Origin: Aquiluna borgnonia
GTDB lineage: Bacteria > Actinomycetota > Actinomycetes > Actinomycetales > Microbacteriaceae
Assembly: GCF_013283855.1 (NCBI RefSeq)
Contig: NZ_CP054056.1
Span: 930,001-994,000, forward strand
Length of the DNA stretch: 64,000 nt
Direction: 5' to 3'
Shown here one piece after another: positions 44,972 through 53,328 of the stretch. A program made the position numbers and the translations under genes. The notes beneath the pieces are model-generated. The model was given only the letters and a program-made list of their open reading frames with translations, did not search any database and was not told the origin of the DNA. Each line of letters begins with the position of its first letter. Within the stretch, counting starts at the first letter, position 1.

Positions 44972-47825
44972 CGGTGATCACCTTGCCAATCAGCAGTTGG
45001 CAATTTCCGGCCTGCAGGCAGTGAGAGCTGACGTTGGCTGCAAACCTCGCGGCCCCGGCCTGCTGCTCGACATCCGCAAGCAGTTTCGTGATCTCAGATT
45101 CCAGTTCTTCAGTGAGCGGAGGCTGCTGCAGGACCTTGAGTTTTTGCTCTCCAACCGAGACGATTTTTGCTCCGGCAAGCTCATGTCCCAGCTCGCGCAT
45201 TGCCAGTTGATAAACCGCGAGTTGGCGATGGCCGGAGACTTCGGCCTGCGAAGGAGTCCTCCCTGTTTTCAGATCCACGACCGCCACGGAACCATCTGGT
45301 AGCTGTTCGACACGGTCAATTTTTCCGGCAATCTGAAGTCGGCCCAGGTTGAGCTCAAATTTTTGTTCAGCCTGCATAAGCAAGTCGGCGGATTCGAGGT
45401 AATCGGCAACTGCCGAAAGCATTCGAAGTGCTTTGCGCTTCTGAGTTTGAGCCTGCCAGCTGGATTCGAACTCCAAGGTGTGCCAATTGCTCTCTAGATA
45501 CTGAACCAGTTCATCCCGATGGCCACCCTGCTCCATAGCAGCGTGCAGCAGAGTCCCCAGTGAAGCCTCAAAACCACTGCCATCACCACCGAAGCTTTCG
45601 ATGAACCAGTGCACCGGACACTTTTCAAAAGCCTCAAGCTTTGACGGTGAGAATCTAACTTTCTCGCCTTCAGAAACCAGGGGTTCATCTGTAGAGAGGG
45701 GAAGTAGCCCCTGCCATGAACTTGGATGAGCACCGGGGACACCCATGAGTGCCAGTGCAGCAAGCTTGCCTACATTTTCAGTGTTACCGACTCTTAGCTG
45801 GGCTCGATAGGAACCAACCAACCGCCTGAGGTCAAAGCTCACCAGCTCAAGGCTGATTTCAGGCTCAAGTCCTAGGAGTTGAAAAAATTGCGATGGCTGC
45901 TCTTCACTGCTGATCATTGCCGAGAGCTCGCACCGCTGCGAGGCAGCACCGATCGCCTTGTAGAGCAAGCGAATTTCATCCTGGAGCTCCCCTCGAACCA
46001 CTCGGTCCGGGGACTCCACTTTTCCTGACAGGTACCCCGCCAACGAACTAGCTCCCAGTAGCGAAGTCCGCGGCCTGAGGTTTGGCCATATCCCATCCTG
46101 AAGCCTCGGAAGAAAAACAGTGTGAAACGATCTACCTGAGATTGAGGACGCCGTTGTCAAAACCACCGCATCGATACTGGATGTGGCTGCAAGCGAGTCT
46201 TCAGGGATCGACTGTTCTAGCTGCTCGAGGCAAAATGTTCTCGCGTCTCCAAGATTATTTTCAGAGAAGCGATTGGCTGCTGCCACCAACTGTAAAGCAG
46301 CATCAATGTCAAGATTTGCGCCCCGAGCCACCGCTGAGTTCCCCCTGCCCAAAACTTGACGCTGGGAGAGGTTTGCGGCCTCCAAAACTAAAGAGATGGC
46401 CTGCGGAGCTGAAGCTTCCGGGTGGCCCCTAAGCGTTCGCAGCAGTGCGATGACAAAGTTTAACTTCTTGATTTCTGAGGTTTTTGGCTCGTGCTCAATT
46501 TCCAAAGCCGAGGCCCAAAATTGTGCTGGGTCCGAGTACTCAAAATCTCCGAAGGCAATCAACTGACGCCGCAGTCGCCTGATGCCAATGCTGTCCAGAC
46601 CGACCAGCGAGGATTCCAGAAGTTGAACCACGTCTGTGGATTCCGATGACTGGTATGCCAGTCGTAAAAGCTCCAGCACGGCGCGGGCAAAGGGTTGATC
46701 GCGCAGAGCACTTTGGCTTCCACTAATGGAAACCGGAACGTTCCTTGCACTGAGGGCACTTGCAAGCTGCTCAAGCTGAGGTCGGGTTCTGGCAACCACG
46801 GCGATCCCACTAAAACTTAGATTCTCCTGGAGCCTGGCTCGACGAATTTCTGCGGCCAGCCAATCCGCCTCAGCCACCTGGTTCAGGAATGTTCGCGCCC
46901 CCACAGTTACCCCTGCGGGCTTGGGGCGCTGCGGTCCGGCAAGTTGAGCCGGTAGTTTGCCCGAGAGTTTTGAGAGGGCCTGGGAAAACTTGGTTCTTGG
47001 CTCAAGGTAATGCTTCGGAACCGAGGGGAATCTAGAAAGGTACCCCTCGGGTAGGGCAGTTCTGAATCCCAGTGACGCGGCATCTGGGTCTCCAAACAGC
47101 ACAAGATTTTTACCCTGCGAAAGCTCAGCCACAAATTCCAAGCCCGCCCGCGAAAAGTCGTGAGCGTCATCAACCAGGATGTGACTGAAAGAGGCCTGCC
47201 TTGGCGCGGTGCTAATTAGAAGCGCCGGATCAAGGGCGCCAGAACGCTTCACCGCCTCCAGATAGAGCGGGAGTAGCTCGGTGGCAATGTCTATGCCCTT
47301 GGTTTTGACAGTAATTTCTTCCAGCTGCTTGGGTTCCAAATTGAATTCCAGGCAGACGGTAATAAGGTCTCGTATCTCCTGAATGAATCCTTCCAGGCTC
47401 ACAGTTTGAAAGTTGAAGCCCCAGGGAGCCTTCGGGCTGCTCGAGACCAACTCCCGGAGAATCTTTTGCTGAGCACTTCCGCTGAGGAGGCGAACCCCGG
47501 CTTCCTTGATGCGGTGCTGAGCGAATGCAAATGAGGTGATTGACTGGGCCCGGGGTGCGGCGGCGGCTTTTTGGCTGTCCAGTGAGACTTGATCTCGCAG
47601 GTCGCTGGCTTGAGCACGATTAGGGGTTAGCACCAAGATGTCTGATGGCTCGACACCGGCTCTCTCGACCTCGATAACCAATTGCCCAAGCAGGGTTGTC
47701 TTACCTGAACCTGGTGAACCGACAACCGCATGGTGGCCAGTGAGCAAGTCGGGAGCGAATCCGGGCAGGGTCGAAGGCAGCGAAGATGGGGTCGCTGGAA
47801 CAAAGACTGCTTCTGCTGGAGTCAC
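44964..47825 (-). CDS. adnA: AdnA-type helicase-nuclease subunit
   Basis: The 953-residue partner of AdnB has the P-loop GSPGSGKT (36-43), an altered Walker B box LVDDAHDF, and a C-terminal RecB-type nuclease with VAVVDLKTGRTPS. Cysteines in FEKCPVHW and near the C-terminus (HCLQAGNC) flank the nuclease core and could be iron-sulfur ligands as in AddB-type nucleases, though only three are evident. The start is GTG with TAGATT exactly six bases before it, so the message is probably leaderless. The nearby GGGAG is too close to be a ribosome-binding site. Confidence 0.9.
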   Translation of the reverse strand: MTPAEAVFVPATPSSLPSTLPGFAPDLLTGHHAVVGSPGSGKTTLLGQLVIEVERAGVEPSDILVLTPNRAQASDLRDQVSLDSQKAAAAPRAQSITSFAFAQHRIKEAGVRLLSGSAQQKILRELVSSSPKAPWGFNFQTVSLEGFIQEIRDLITVCLEFNLEPKQLEEITVKTKGIDIATELLPLYLEAVKRSGALDPALLISTAPRQASFSHILVDDAHDFSRAGLEFVAELSQGKNLVLFGDPDAASLGFRTALPEGYLSRFPSVPKHYLEPRTKFSQALSKLSGKLPAQLAGPQRPKPAGVTVGARTFLNQVAEADWLAAEIRRARLQENLSFSGIAVVARTRPQLEQLASALSARNVPVSISGSQSALRDQPFARAVLELLRLAYQSSESTDVVQLLESSLVGLDSIGIRRLRRQLIAFGDFEYSDPAQFWASALEIEHEPKTSEIKKLNFVIALLRTLRGHPEASAPQAISLVLEAANLSQRQVLGRGNSAVARGANLDIDAALQLVAAANRFSENNLGDARTFCLEQLEQSIPEDSLAATSSIDAVVLTTASSISGRSFHTVFLPRLQDGIWPNLRPRTSLLGASSLAGYLSGKVESPDRVVRGELQDEIRLLYKAIGAASQRCELSAMISSEEQPSQFFQLLGLEPEISLELVSFDLRRLVGSYRAQLRVGNTENVGKLAALALMGVPGAHPSSWQGLLPLSTDEPLVSEGEKVRFSPSKLEAFEKCPVHWFIESFGGDGSGFEASLGTLLHAAMEQGGHRDELVQYLESNWHTLEFESSWQAQTQKRKALRMLSAVADYLESADLLMQAEQKFELNLGRLQIAGKIDRVEQLPDGSVAVVDLKTGRTPSQAEVSGHRQLAVYQLAMRELGHELAGAKIVSVGEQKLKVLQQPPLTEELESEITKLLADVEQQAGAARFAANVSSHCLQAGNCQLLIGKVITGG

Positions 47826-47892
47826 CTCCCAAATCTATTGGGCGGGGCAGACATTTTGATGTCGTAACCTAGAGGCACCTATAAGGAGTGTC

Positions 47893-48117
47893 ATGGAAAT
47901 CAGAATTGGGATTCGCGAAAATCAACGAGACATCAGCTTCGAGTCCAACCAAACCCTCGCGGAGGTAACCAAGGCGGTCTCTGAGGCATTTGCAAACAAG
48001 GTTGACCTGCTTCAATTCGAGGATGAAAAGGGGAAGACCATTTTGGTTCCAGTTTCATCTGTGGCTTACTTTGAAATCGGAGCGGAGCAAAACCGCAGGG
48101 TTGGATTTATTGCCTAA
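47893..48117 (+). CDS. DUF3107 family protein
   Basis: The 74-residue acidic protein matches the actinobacterial DUF3107 family (Mycobacterium Rv3208A/TB9.4) over its full length, including the MEIRIGI start and the FEDEKGKTILVPVSSVAY segment. Function unknown. AAGGAG lies five bases before the ATG and TAACCT (47865-47870) may be the -10 box. Its stop shares one base with the next start (TAATG). Confidence 0.92.
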   Translation: MEIRIGIRENQRDISFESNQTLAEVTKAVSEAFANKVDLLQFEDEKGKTILVPVSSVAYFEIGAEQNRRVGFIA

Positions 48118-48416
48118 TGGAAATTCTGGTTCTACTCGCTTACGCAGCCATTTTGGCGCTGGTGGCGCCATTCGTTCTCCCAAAATCTGAGCATTACGGA
48201 TCGCTGGTTCCGCTTGGGCTAGCCCTGGCATCGGGCTCTGCACTTTGGCTGGTTTTGACCTGGTTTGGCTTTCACTACGACGAGGCTTGGATCTGGTTCA
48301 TCGTCATGCTGGCCATGCCGGCAGCTATTTGGTTTGGAACCTCTTACCTGGCAAAACTCAGGGCTGAGAGCGAAGCGAAAAAGCTTTCCGAGCTGCGACT
48401 ACGCGGTAAGGCCTAG
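48117..48416 (+). CDS. Small membrane protein of unknown function
   Basis: The 99-residue protein has three hydrophobic segments (about residues 2-20, 28-48 and 57-77) and a basic/acidic C-terminal helix. It is coupled to the DUF3107 gene by a one-base overlap and overlaps the converging ferritin-like gene by 18 bases. A small membrane protein (Rv3209 position) is found here in mycobacteria as well. No function is known. Confidence 0.8.
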   Translation: MEILVLLAYAAILALVAPFVLPKSEHYGSLVPLGLALASGSALWLVLTWFGFHYDEAWIWFIVMLAMPAAIWFGTSYLAKLRAESEAKKLSELRLRGKA

Positions 48417-49157
48417 TCGGTCCATTCTGACGGTGTGCTGAGCAATTAGCTCAGAGGTGTAGGGCTCAAGCGCCTTGAACTGGGTTCGAGCCAATTCCGT
48501 TGGGGTCAGGTTTGGAAGTGGAGTGAGAACCTTGTCGAGGTTAACAGAATCTCGAATTTCCAAGAGCACATCCGCCACAATCATCCGCCCGTACATCGCA
48601 AGACGGTGCCCAACTCTCGCGTCATCCTCAATCGCCTGAATTAGGGCTTCCTGCAACGTCGTCTCGAGCGCGCCGTCTGACAGAAGTTCCTCGACTCGGA
48701 TTCGCTTGGAGGGAGCAAGACCTTTCACCAAGTTTCTGTAGTGACTCTCCAGCATTCCGAAGGCTATGTAGTCGAGCATCAAATCCTCGAGCGAATCCGT
48801 CCCTTGAATTCTTGCCAGGGCGAAATCCAGCCTGGAGGCGAAGTGCTGGTGTGAAATTTCGCTGAACAGCCCCTGTTTGCTTACCAACGCTGTTAGCTCT
48901 GCGTGCCTTGCGTAGTAGGAGTTGGAGAGTTTGTGAAGCTTCTTGGAAAGGGCCTGGTCAGAAACGGTTTCGGACTGGTGGTCAAGCCGCTCAGCAATTG
49001 CGAGGGTGAGAACGGAAAGCTGTCCGAGGTAAATCTCGGGCGAGGGGGTAAGCTTTGAAGGGTTGAGTTGAACTTGGCTGCGACCTGCACCTGTGTCGCG
49101 AGAAGGAAGCGAAAGCTTCTGAGAAACCTTGCGCAGTCTGCGTAGCCAATCCAACAC
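48399..49157 (-). CDS. Ferritin-like fold (MiaE-related) protein
   Basis: The 252-residue helical protein corresponds by position and composition to the actinobacterial ferritin-like/MiaE-related family (Rv3210c position) next to rhlE. The ligand pattern is incomplete by eye: the second helix reads SYYARHAEL, with Tyr where the Glu of an ExxH pair is expected, so iron binding is uncertain. The GTG start at 49157 is six bases after TAAGCT (49169-49164), suggesting a leaderless message. It is divergent from the DEAD-box helicase gene. Confidence 0.75.
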   Translation of the reverse strand: MLDWLRRLRKVSQKLSLPSRDTGAGRSQVQLNPSKLTPSPEIYLGQLSVLTLAIAERLDHQSETVSDQALSKKLHKLSNSYYARHAELTALVSKQGLFSEISHQHFASRLDFALARIQGTDSLEDLMLDYIAFGMLESHYRNLVKGLAPSKRIRVEELLSDGALETTLQEALIQAIEDDARVGHRLAMYGRMIVADVLLEIRDSVNLDKVLTPLPNLTPTELARTQFKALEPYTSELIAQHTVRMDRLGLTA

Positions 49158-49224
49158 CCCAGAAGCTTATAACCACAATCCTGCCGACCACCAATGTGAG
49201 GCAGCAAACACAGAAGAGATTTTC

Positions 49225-50532
49225 TTGAACTTTCGCTCACTGGGCATCGATGCAGACATCTGCGATGCCTTAGATTCCAAAAACATCACCAGTCCATTCC
49301 CAATTCAGCAGCAAGCTATTCCAGTTGCGTTATCTGGAACCGACGTTATTGGCCAGGCAAAAACCGGAACCGGTAAAACACTGGGGTTCGGGCTACCACT
49401 GCTGCAGTCACTGGGACAGAATCCAGAGCCTGGCGTCCAGGCACTGGTCGTTGTGCCAACGAGAGAGCTGGCCATTCAGGTTGCAGAGGACCTCGAACTT
49501 GCAGCTTCCAACCGACCAACCCAAATAGCGGCTATCTACGGTGGCAAGGCATACGAGGGTCAAGTAGCTGCCCTCAAGGCCGGCGCTCAAGTTGTAGTGG
49601 GTACCCCCGGACGCTTGATTGATCTGGCAAAACAAAAACTCCTTGACCTCACCAAGATCAGATTCATGGTGCTGGACGAGGCCGATGAGATGCTCGACCT
49701 GGGCTTCTTGCCAGACGTGGAGAAGCTGTTTAGCTTTACCCCGCAGGATCGCCAGACCATGCTGTTCTCAGCGACCATGCCGGCGGCAATTCTTAACCTG
49801 GCTCGCAGATACCAAAACCGACCGATTCACATCAGGGTTCAGGATCCAGACGAAGGTAAGACCAAGGCAGATATCAAACAGTTTGTCTACCGAGCACACG
49901 CCCTTGACAAGGATGAGGTTGTGGGCCGCATCCTGCAGGCCGAGGGTAGAGGCAAGACCGTAATCTTCGTGAAAACCAAGCGAACCAGCGCCAAGCTCAC
50001 CGAGGAACTGACTGACCGCGGATTTAGTGCCACTCCCCTGCACGGCGACATGTCGCAAGAGGCTCGAGAGCGCTCGATGACCAACTTCCGCACGGGTAAG
50101 AAAGAGATTCTGGTGGCAACCGAGGTTGCTGCCCGAGGTATTGACGTTGATGACGTGACCCACGTGATCAACTACTCGGTTCCAGAGGACGAGAAGGCCT
50201 ACCTGCACCGCGTTGGCAGAACTGGTCGCGCTGGAAAACTGGGCGTAGCTATCACTTTTGTTGACTGGGACGACATGGCCCGCTGGGTCCACATCAACCG
50301 GGAGCTAGAGCTCGGTCAGCCTGAGCCTCAAGAGACCTACTCAAGCTCGAAGCACCTTTTCGAAGAGCTGGGGATTCCGGCGGGAACCAAGGGTCGTATT
50401 GCAAGGGCTAAAGAACCTGCCAAAGAGAAATCTGAGGCGAAGAGCAAGCCGGTCCAGAGTTCTCCGGCTGCTCCCAAGCGTGAGCGTAACCGAGTCAGGA
50501 ACTACAGAAACGGTTCGAAGCCCCAGGCTTGA
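49225..50532 (+). CDS. RhlE-type DEAD-box RNA helicase
   Basis: The protein contains all DEAD-box motifs: Q motif SPFPIQQQAIP, AKTGTGKT (I), PTRELA (Ia), VLDEADEML (II), SAT (III), ARGIDVDDV (V) and HRVGRTGRAG (VI), followed by a short basic tail ending in a Lys/Arg/Ser-rich stretch. It probably remodels RNA in ribosome assembly or decay. The start is placed at TTG 49225 (435 residues), where the family N-terminus FRSLGIDADICDAL begins and GAAGAG lies about eight bases upstream; the ATG at 49129 would run through the divergent gene and its promoter. Confidence 0.93.
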   Translation: MNFRSLGIDADICDALDSKNITSPFPIQQQAIPVALSGTDVIGQAKTGTGKTLGFGLPLLQSLGQNPEPGVQALVVVPTRELAIQVAEDLELAASNRPTQIAAIYGGKAYEGQVAALKAGAQVVVGTPGRLIDLAKQKLLDLTKIRFMVLDEADEMLDLGFLPDVEKLFSFTPQDRQTMLFSATMPAAILNLARRYQNRPIHIRVQDPDEGKTKADIKQFVYRAHALDKDEVVGRILQAEGRGKTVIFVKTKRTSAKLTEELTDRGFSATPLHGDMSQEARERSMTNFRTGKKEILVATEVAARGIDVDDVTHVINYSVPEDEKAYLHRVGRTGRAGKLGVAITFVDWDDMARWVHINRELELGQPEPQETYSSSKHLFEELGIPAGTKGRIARAKEPAKEKSEAKSKPVQSSPAAPKRERNRVRNYRNGSKPQA

Positions 50533-51371
50533 TCAATGATGCGCTCCAGCATTTCGGGAGCCGTGGTGTTCTCACCAAGTTTGTTGTCCTTGCCACCAAC
50601 CCCGTGATAGTCGGATGATCCGGTGACGATTAGGTTGTGCTTCAGTGCCAGCTCCGAGAGCCAGGTCCTTGCGACTTTGGGAACCGAGCGGTGATTTACC
50701 TCAAGGCCGTTGAGCCCTGCAGCAATTAGGTATTCGAAATGTGCCTGAGGTAGATCCTCTGGTTTTGCACCCGCAGGGAAATCAATCAGCGGATGTGCCA
50801 TCACGGACACTCCCCCTGCACCTCGAATCAGCTCAATCGCCTCCAGGGTTGGAAGCGAGACCTCCGAGACGTAGTAGGGAGAGTTTCGGTGCAGGATCGA
50901 AGTGAAGGCATCCGAGCGAGTCGGCACAATTCCAAGCGAAACTAAAGCGTCGGCAATAGCCGGGCGCCCAATGGTGGAGCCCAGTGGCAACTGAGCCTGA
51001 ACCAAATCCCAGCTGACTGGGTAGTCCGCTTCAAGCCTGCGGACCATTTCCTTAGCTCTTTTGACCCTGGACTCCTTGGTTCGATTTAGCGCACCGATTA
51101 GCGGCTCATTCTCTGGGTCTGGCAAATAGGCGAGGATGTGGACGCTGATGCCTCTGCCGGTCTCGGTTTCAGATCTCGTGGAAACTTCAATGCCGGGGAC
51201 TAGGCCGATTCGGTTGGTCTGAGCGGCGGAGATTGCCTCTTGCCAACCCGAAACGGTGTCGTGATCAGTAATTGCTAGGACCTCGATGCCGGCGGCTTTG
51301 GCATTTTCCACAAGCTGTGCCGGCGTGTCTTTGCCGTCGGACTGATTTGTGTGTGCATGGAGGTCTATCAC
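50502..51371 (-). CDS. PHP-domain metal-dependent phosphoesterase (TrpH/YciV-like)
   Basis: The 289-residue protein has the four PHP metal motifs: DLHAHTNQSDG at the N-terminus, ITDHD, a VMAHP segment and SSDYHG near the C-terminus. Relatives hydrolyse 3',5'-bisphosphonucleotides or 5'-ends of short RNA. The start is GTG 51371, right before the first motif and exactly six bases after TATTCT (51383-51378); the upstream in-frame extension would overlap the divergent pepP start. Its 3' end overlaps the helicase gene by 31 bases. Confidence 0.93.
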   Translation of the reverse strand: MIDLHAHTNQSDGKDTPAQLVENAKAAGIEVLAITDHDTVSGWQEAISAAQTNRIGLVPGIEVSTRSETETGRGISVHILAYLPDPENEPLIGALNRTKESRVKRAKEMVRRLEADYPVSWDLVQAQLPLGSTIGRPAIADALVSLGIVPTRSDAFTSILHRNSPYYVSEVSLPTLEAIELIRGAGGVSVMAHPLIDFPAGAKPEDLPQAHFEYLIAAGLNGLEVNHRSVPKVARTWLSELALKHNLIVTGSSDYHGVGGKDNKLGENTTAPEMLERIIDQAWGFEPFL

Positions 51372-51388
51372 AGGAGCAGAATAGTGCC

Positions 51389-52777
51389 ATGGGAAAAAAG
51401 AACCAGCCAACCAACCGATCTCGCACTCCGCACTCGGAGAGCTTCTTGAAATTCATCGCCGCTAACTGGCAAGAGTCTGCTCCGGCAAACCTGCAGCGCT
51501 GGGAGGTTGCCGATTACGCACTCACCCGCCGTAATCAGCTTGCTAAGCAGTTCAAGGGCGAGGTGCTGGTCATCGAGGCCGGGGAGCCTAAGACTCGCTC
51601 GAATGACACCGAATATCGGTATCGTCCGCACTCTGGCTTTGCCCACCTAACCGGCTGGGGCTCGTCCACTGTGCCGGGTTCAGTGCTCGTGATTGATGCC
51701 AGCAAAAAGACTCCGAAGCACACACTGTATTTGATGCCGACTGCAGATAAATCCAGCGATGAATTTTTCGCCAACCCCATGATTGGCGAATTTTGGGTCG
51801 GACCTAGACCAACGCTAGAGGAGGTCTCGACCCAGCTCGGAATTCAAACTCGGGACATTTCCAAGCTGCGCGATGATCTGAAAAAACTTGAGCGGAAGAT
51901 AACGCTGAAGTCTGAGGCCCTGCTCGAAGCACTTTCAACCATGAGATTTGTGAAAGACGAATACGAAATTGCCCAGCTGAGAGAGGCTGTAAATGTGACC
52001 ATCAGGGGCTTTGGGGATGTTGCCAGAGCCCTTCCGCAGGCAAGTCGGAAAAAGCGCGGCGAGCGAATTGTGGAGACTGCGTTTTTCGCCCGGGCCAGAC
52101 ATGAGGGGTACGACCTCGGCTATGAGACCATCGCCGCAGCGGGAAAGAACGCCTGCACCCTGCACTGGACCAGGAACGATGGTGAAGTGGTGGAAGGCGA
52201 CCTAATTTTGGTTGATGCCGGAGTCGAGCTTGATTCGCTCTACACCGCGGATGTCACAAGAACCATTCCGGTAAACGGAAAATTCTCACCCGAGCAGAAA
52301 CTGATTTATGACGCAGTTTTAGAAGCTGCCGATGCCGCATTTGCCATTGCCAAACCCGGAGTTAGATTCCGCGACATTCACAATGCTGCCATTGAGGTGA
52401 TTGCCAAGAAGGCTGCCGAGCTGGGCCTTATCCAGGTTTCGGCCGAGGAGGCTTTGAAGCCGGAGAACCAGCAGCACAGGCGCTTCATGGTGCACGGCAC
52501 CAGCCACCACCTGGGTATGGATGTCCACGACTGCGCGCAGGCAAAGCGCGAGCTTTATCAGGACGGCATCTTGGAGCCGGGCATGGTTTTCACCATTGAA
52601 CCGGGGCTCTACATTCACGAGGGTGACCTGAGTGCTCCGGAGCGATTCCGAGGCATCGGAGTGAGAATCGAGGACGACGTGCTGGTCACCGAGCATGGCG
52701 TGGAGAATCTTTCCGCTGGACTGCCCAGAACTACCGATGGAATAGAAAAATGGTTCGCCCAGGAGCTACTCGGCTGA
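51389..52777 (+). CDS. pepP: Xaa-Pro aminopeptidase (M24B family)
   Basis: The 462-residue peptidase removes residues in front of proline. It has the N-terminal creatinase-type domain and the C-terminal pita-bread metal site: Asp in LVDAGVELDS and TADVTRT, His in HGTSHHLGMDVHD, Glu in TIEPGLYI and in GVRIEDDVLVTE. The ATG at 51389 is chosen because the upstream extension has no similarity and lies in the PHP gene. A CAGAAT box six bases before it could drive leaderless transcription from a promoter shared with the divergent PHP gene. Confidence 0.95.
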   Translation: MGKKNQPTNRSRTPHSESFLKFIAANWQESAPANLQRWEVADYALTRRNQLAKQFKGEVLVIEAGEPKTRSNDTEYRYRPHSGFAHLTGWGSSTVPGSVLVIDASKKTPKHTLYLMPTADKSSDEFFANPMIGEFWVGPRPTLEEVSTQLGIQTRDISKLRDDLKKLERKITLKSEALLEALSTMRFVKDEYEIAQLREAVNVTIRGFGDVARALPQASRKKRGERIVETAFFARARHEGYDLGYETIAAAGKNACTLHWTRNDGEVVEGDLILVDAGVELDSLYTADVTRTIPVNGKFSPEQKLIYDAVLEAADAAFAIAKPGVRFRDIHNAAIEVIAKKAAELGLIQVSAEEALKPENQQHRRFMVHGTSHHLGMDVHDCAQAKRELYQDGILEPGMVFTIEPGLYIHEGDLSAPERFRGIGVRIEDDVLVTEHGVENLSAGLPRTTDGIEKWFAQELLG

Positions 52778-53281
52778 GTGACTGATTCCCAGAATCTTCC
52801 TCGCTTGAATGGCCTGAGCCTCTGGGACTACAACCTCGTAGCGAGTAGCAACCGGCATTTGGCTGGAAATGAAGCTTCGTTTGGTCTTGGAAGCCGAGAA
52901 GCGAATCACCTGGAACAGCATCCCCAATCCTCCTGCGACCACCAGCACGGAGAAGAACTGCTGGGGTAGGTAGGTGATGCCACCCTCTGGGTTTACCTCG
53001 ATTCCAGCGCCAATGAGCAGGGCAAAGATCAAGCCCATCCAGAACCCCGTGATCAATCCCGAAAGCGCGACCTTTCCGTAACCAAGGCGAGAGCGGACTC
53101 GCTCAACCAGCACTGGATCGTGACCGATGATGCTGATGCTCCCCGGCGGGAGCTCTCCGGCGATCAGCTTGTCGACCAGGGCGGTGGCGTCCTGGTAGTT
53201 AGGGAAATCGCCTAGCGAGTGGCCCTTTGGGACGCTGGGTCCTGCGGGCCTAATTCTGGTAGAGATTTTGCGGTCGCTCAT
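52766..53281 (-). CDS. General stress protein 17M-like domain membrane protein
   Basis: The 171-residue protein begins with a short basic leader, then a domain resembling general stress protein 17M (PNYQDATALVDKLIAGEL ... ISIIGHDPVLVERV) and two membrane segments (about residues 77-98 and 110-130) before a cytoplasmic C-terminus. Its biochemical role is unknown. The ATG is six bases after CAAAAT, a weak -10 match. It overlaps pepP by 12 bases at the 3' ends and is divergent from the MgtE-N gene. Confidence 0.85.
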   Translation of the reverse strand: MSDRKISTRIRPAGPSVPKGHSLGDFPNYQDATALVDKLIAGELPPGSISIIGHDPVLVERVRSRLGYGKVALSGLITGFWMGLIFALLIGAGIEVNPEGGITYLPQQFFSVLVVAGGLGMLFQVIRFSASKTKRSFISSQMPVATRYEVVVPEAQAIQARKILGISHSAE

Positions 53282-53328
53282 GAGTGCATTTTGCCAGAAC
53301 TCTCGATTGGGGCAATAAGGTTATCTCT

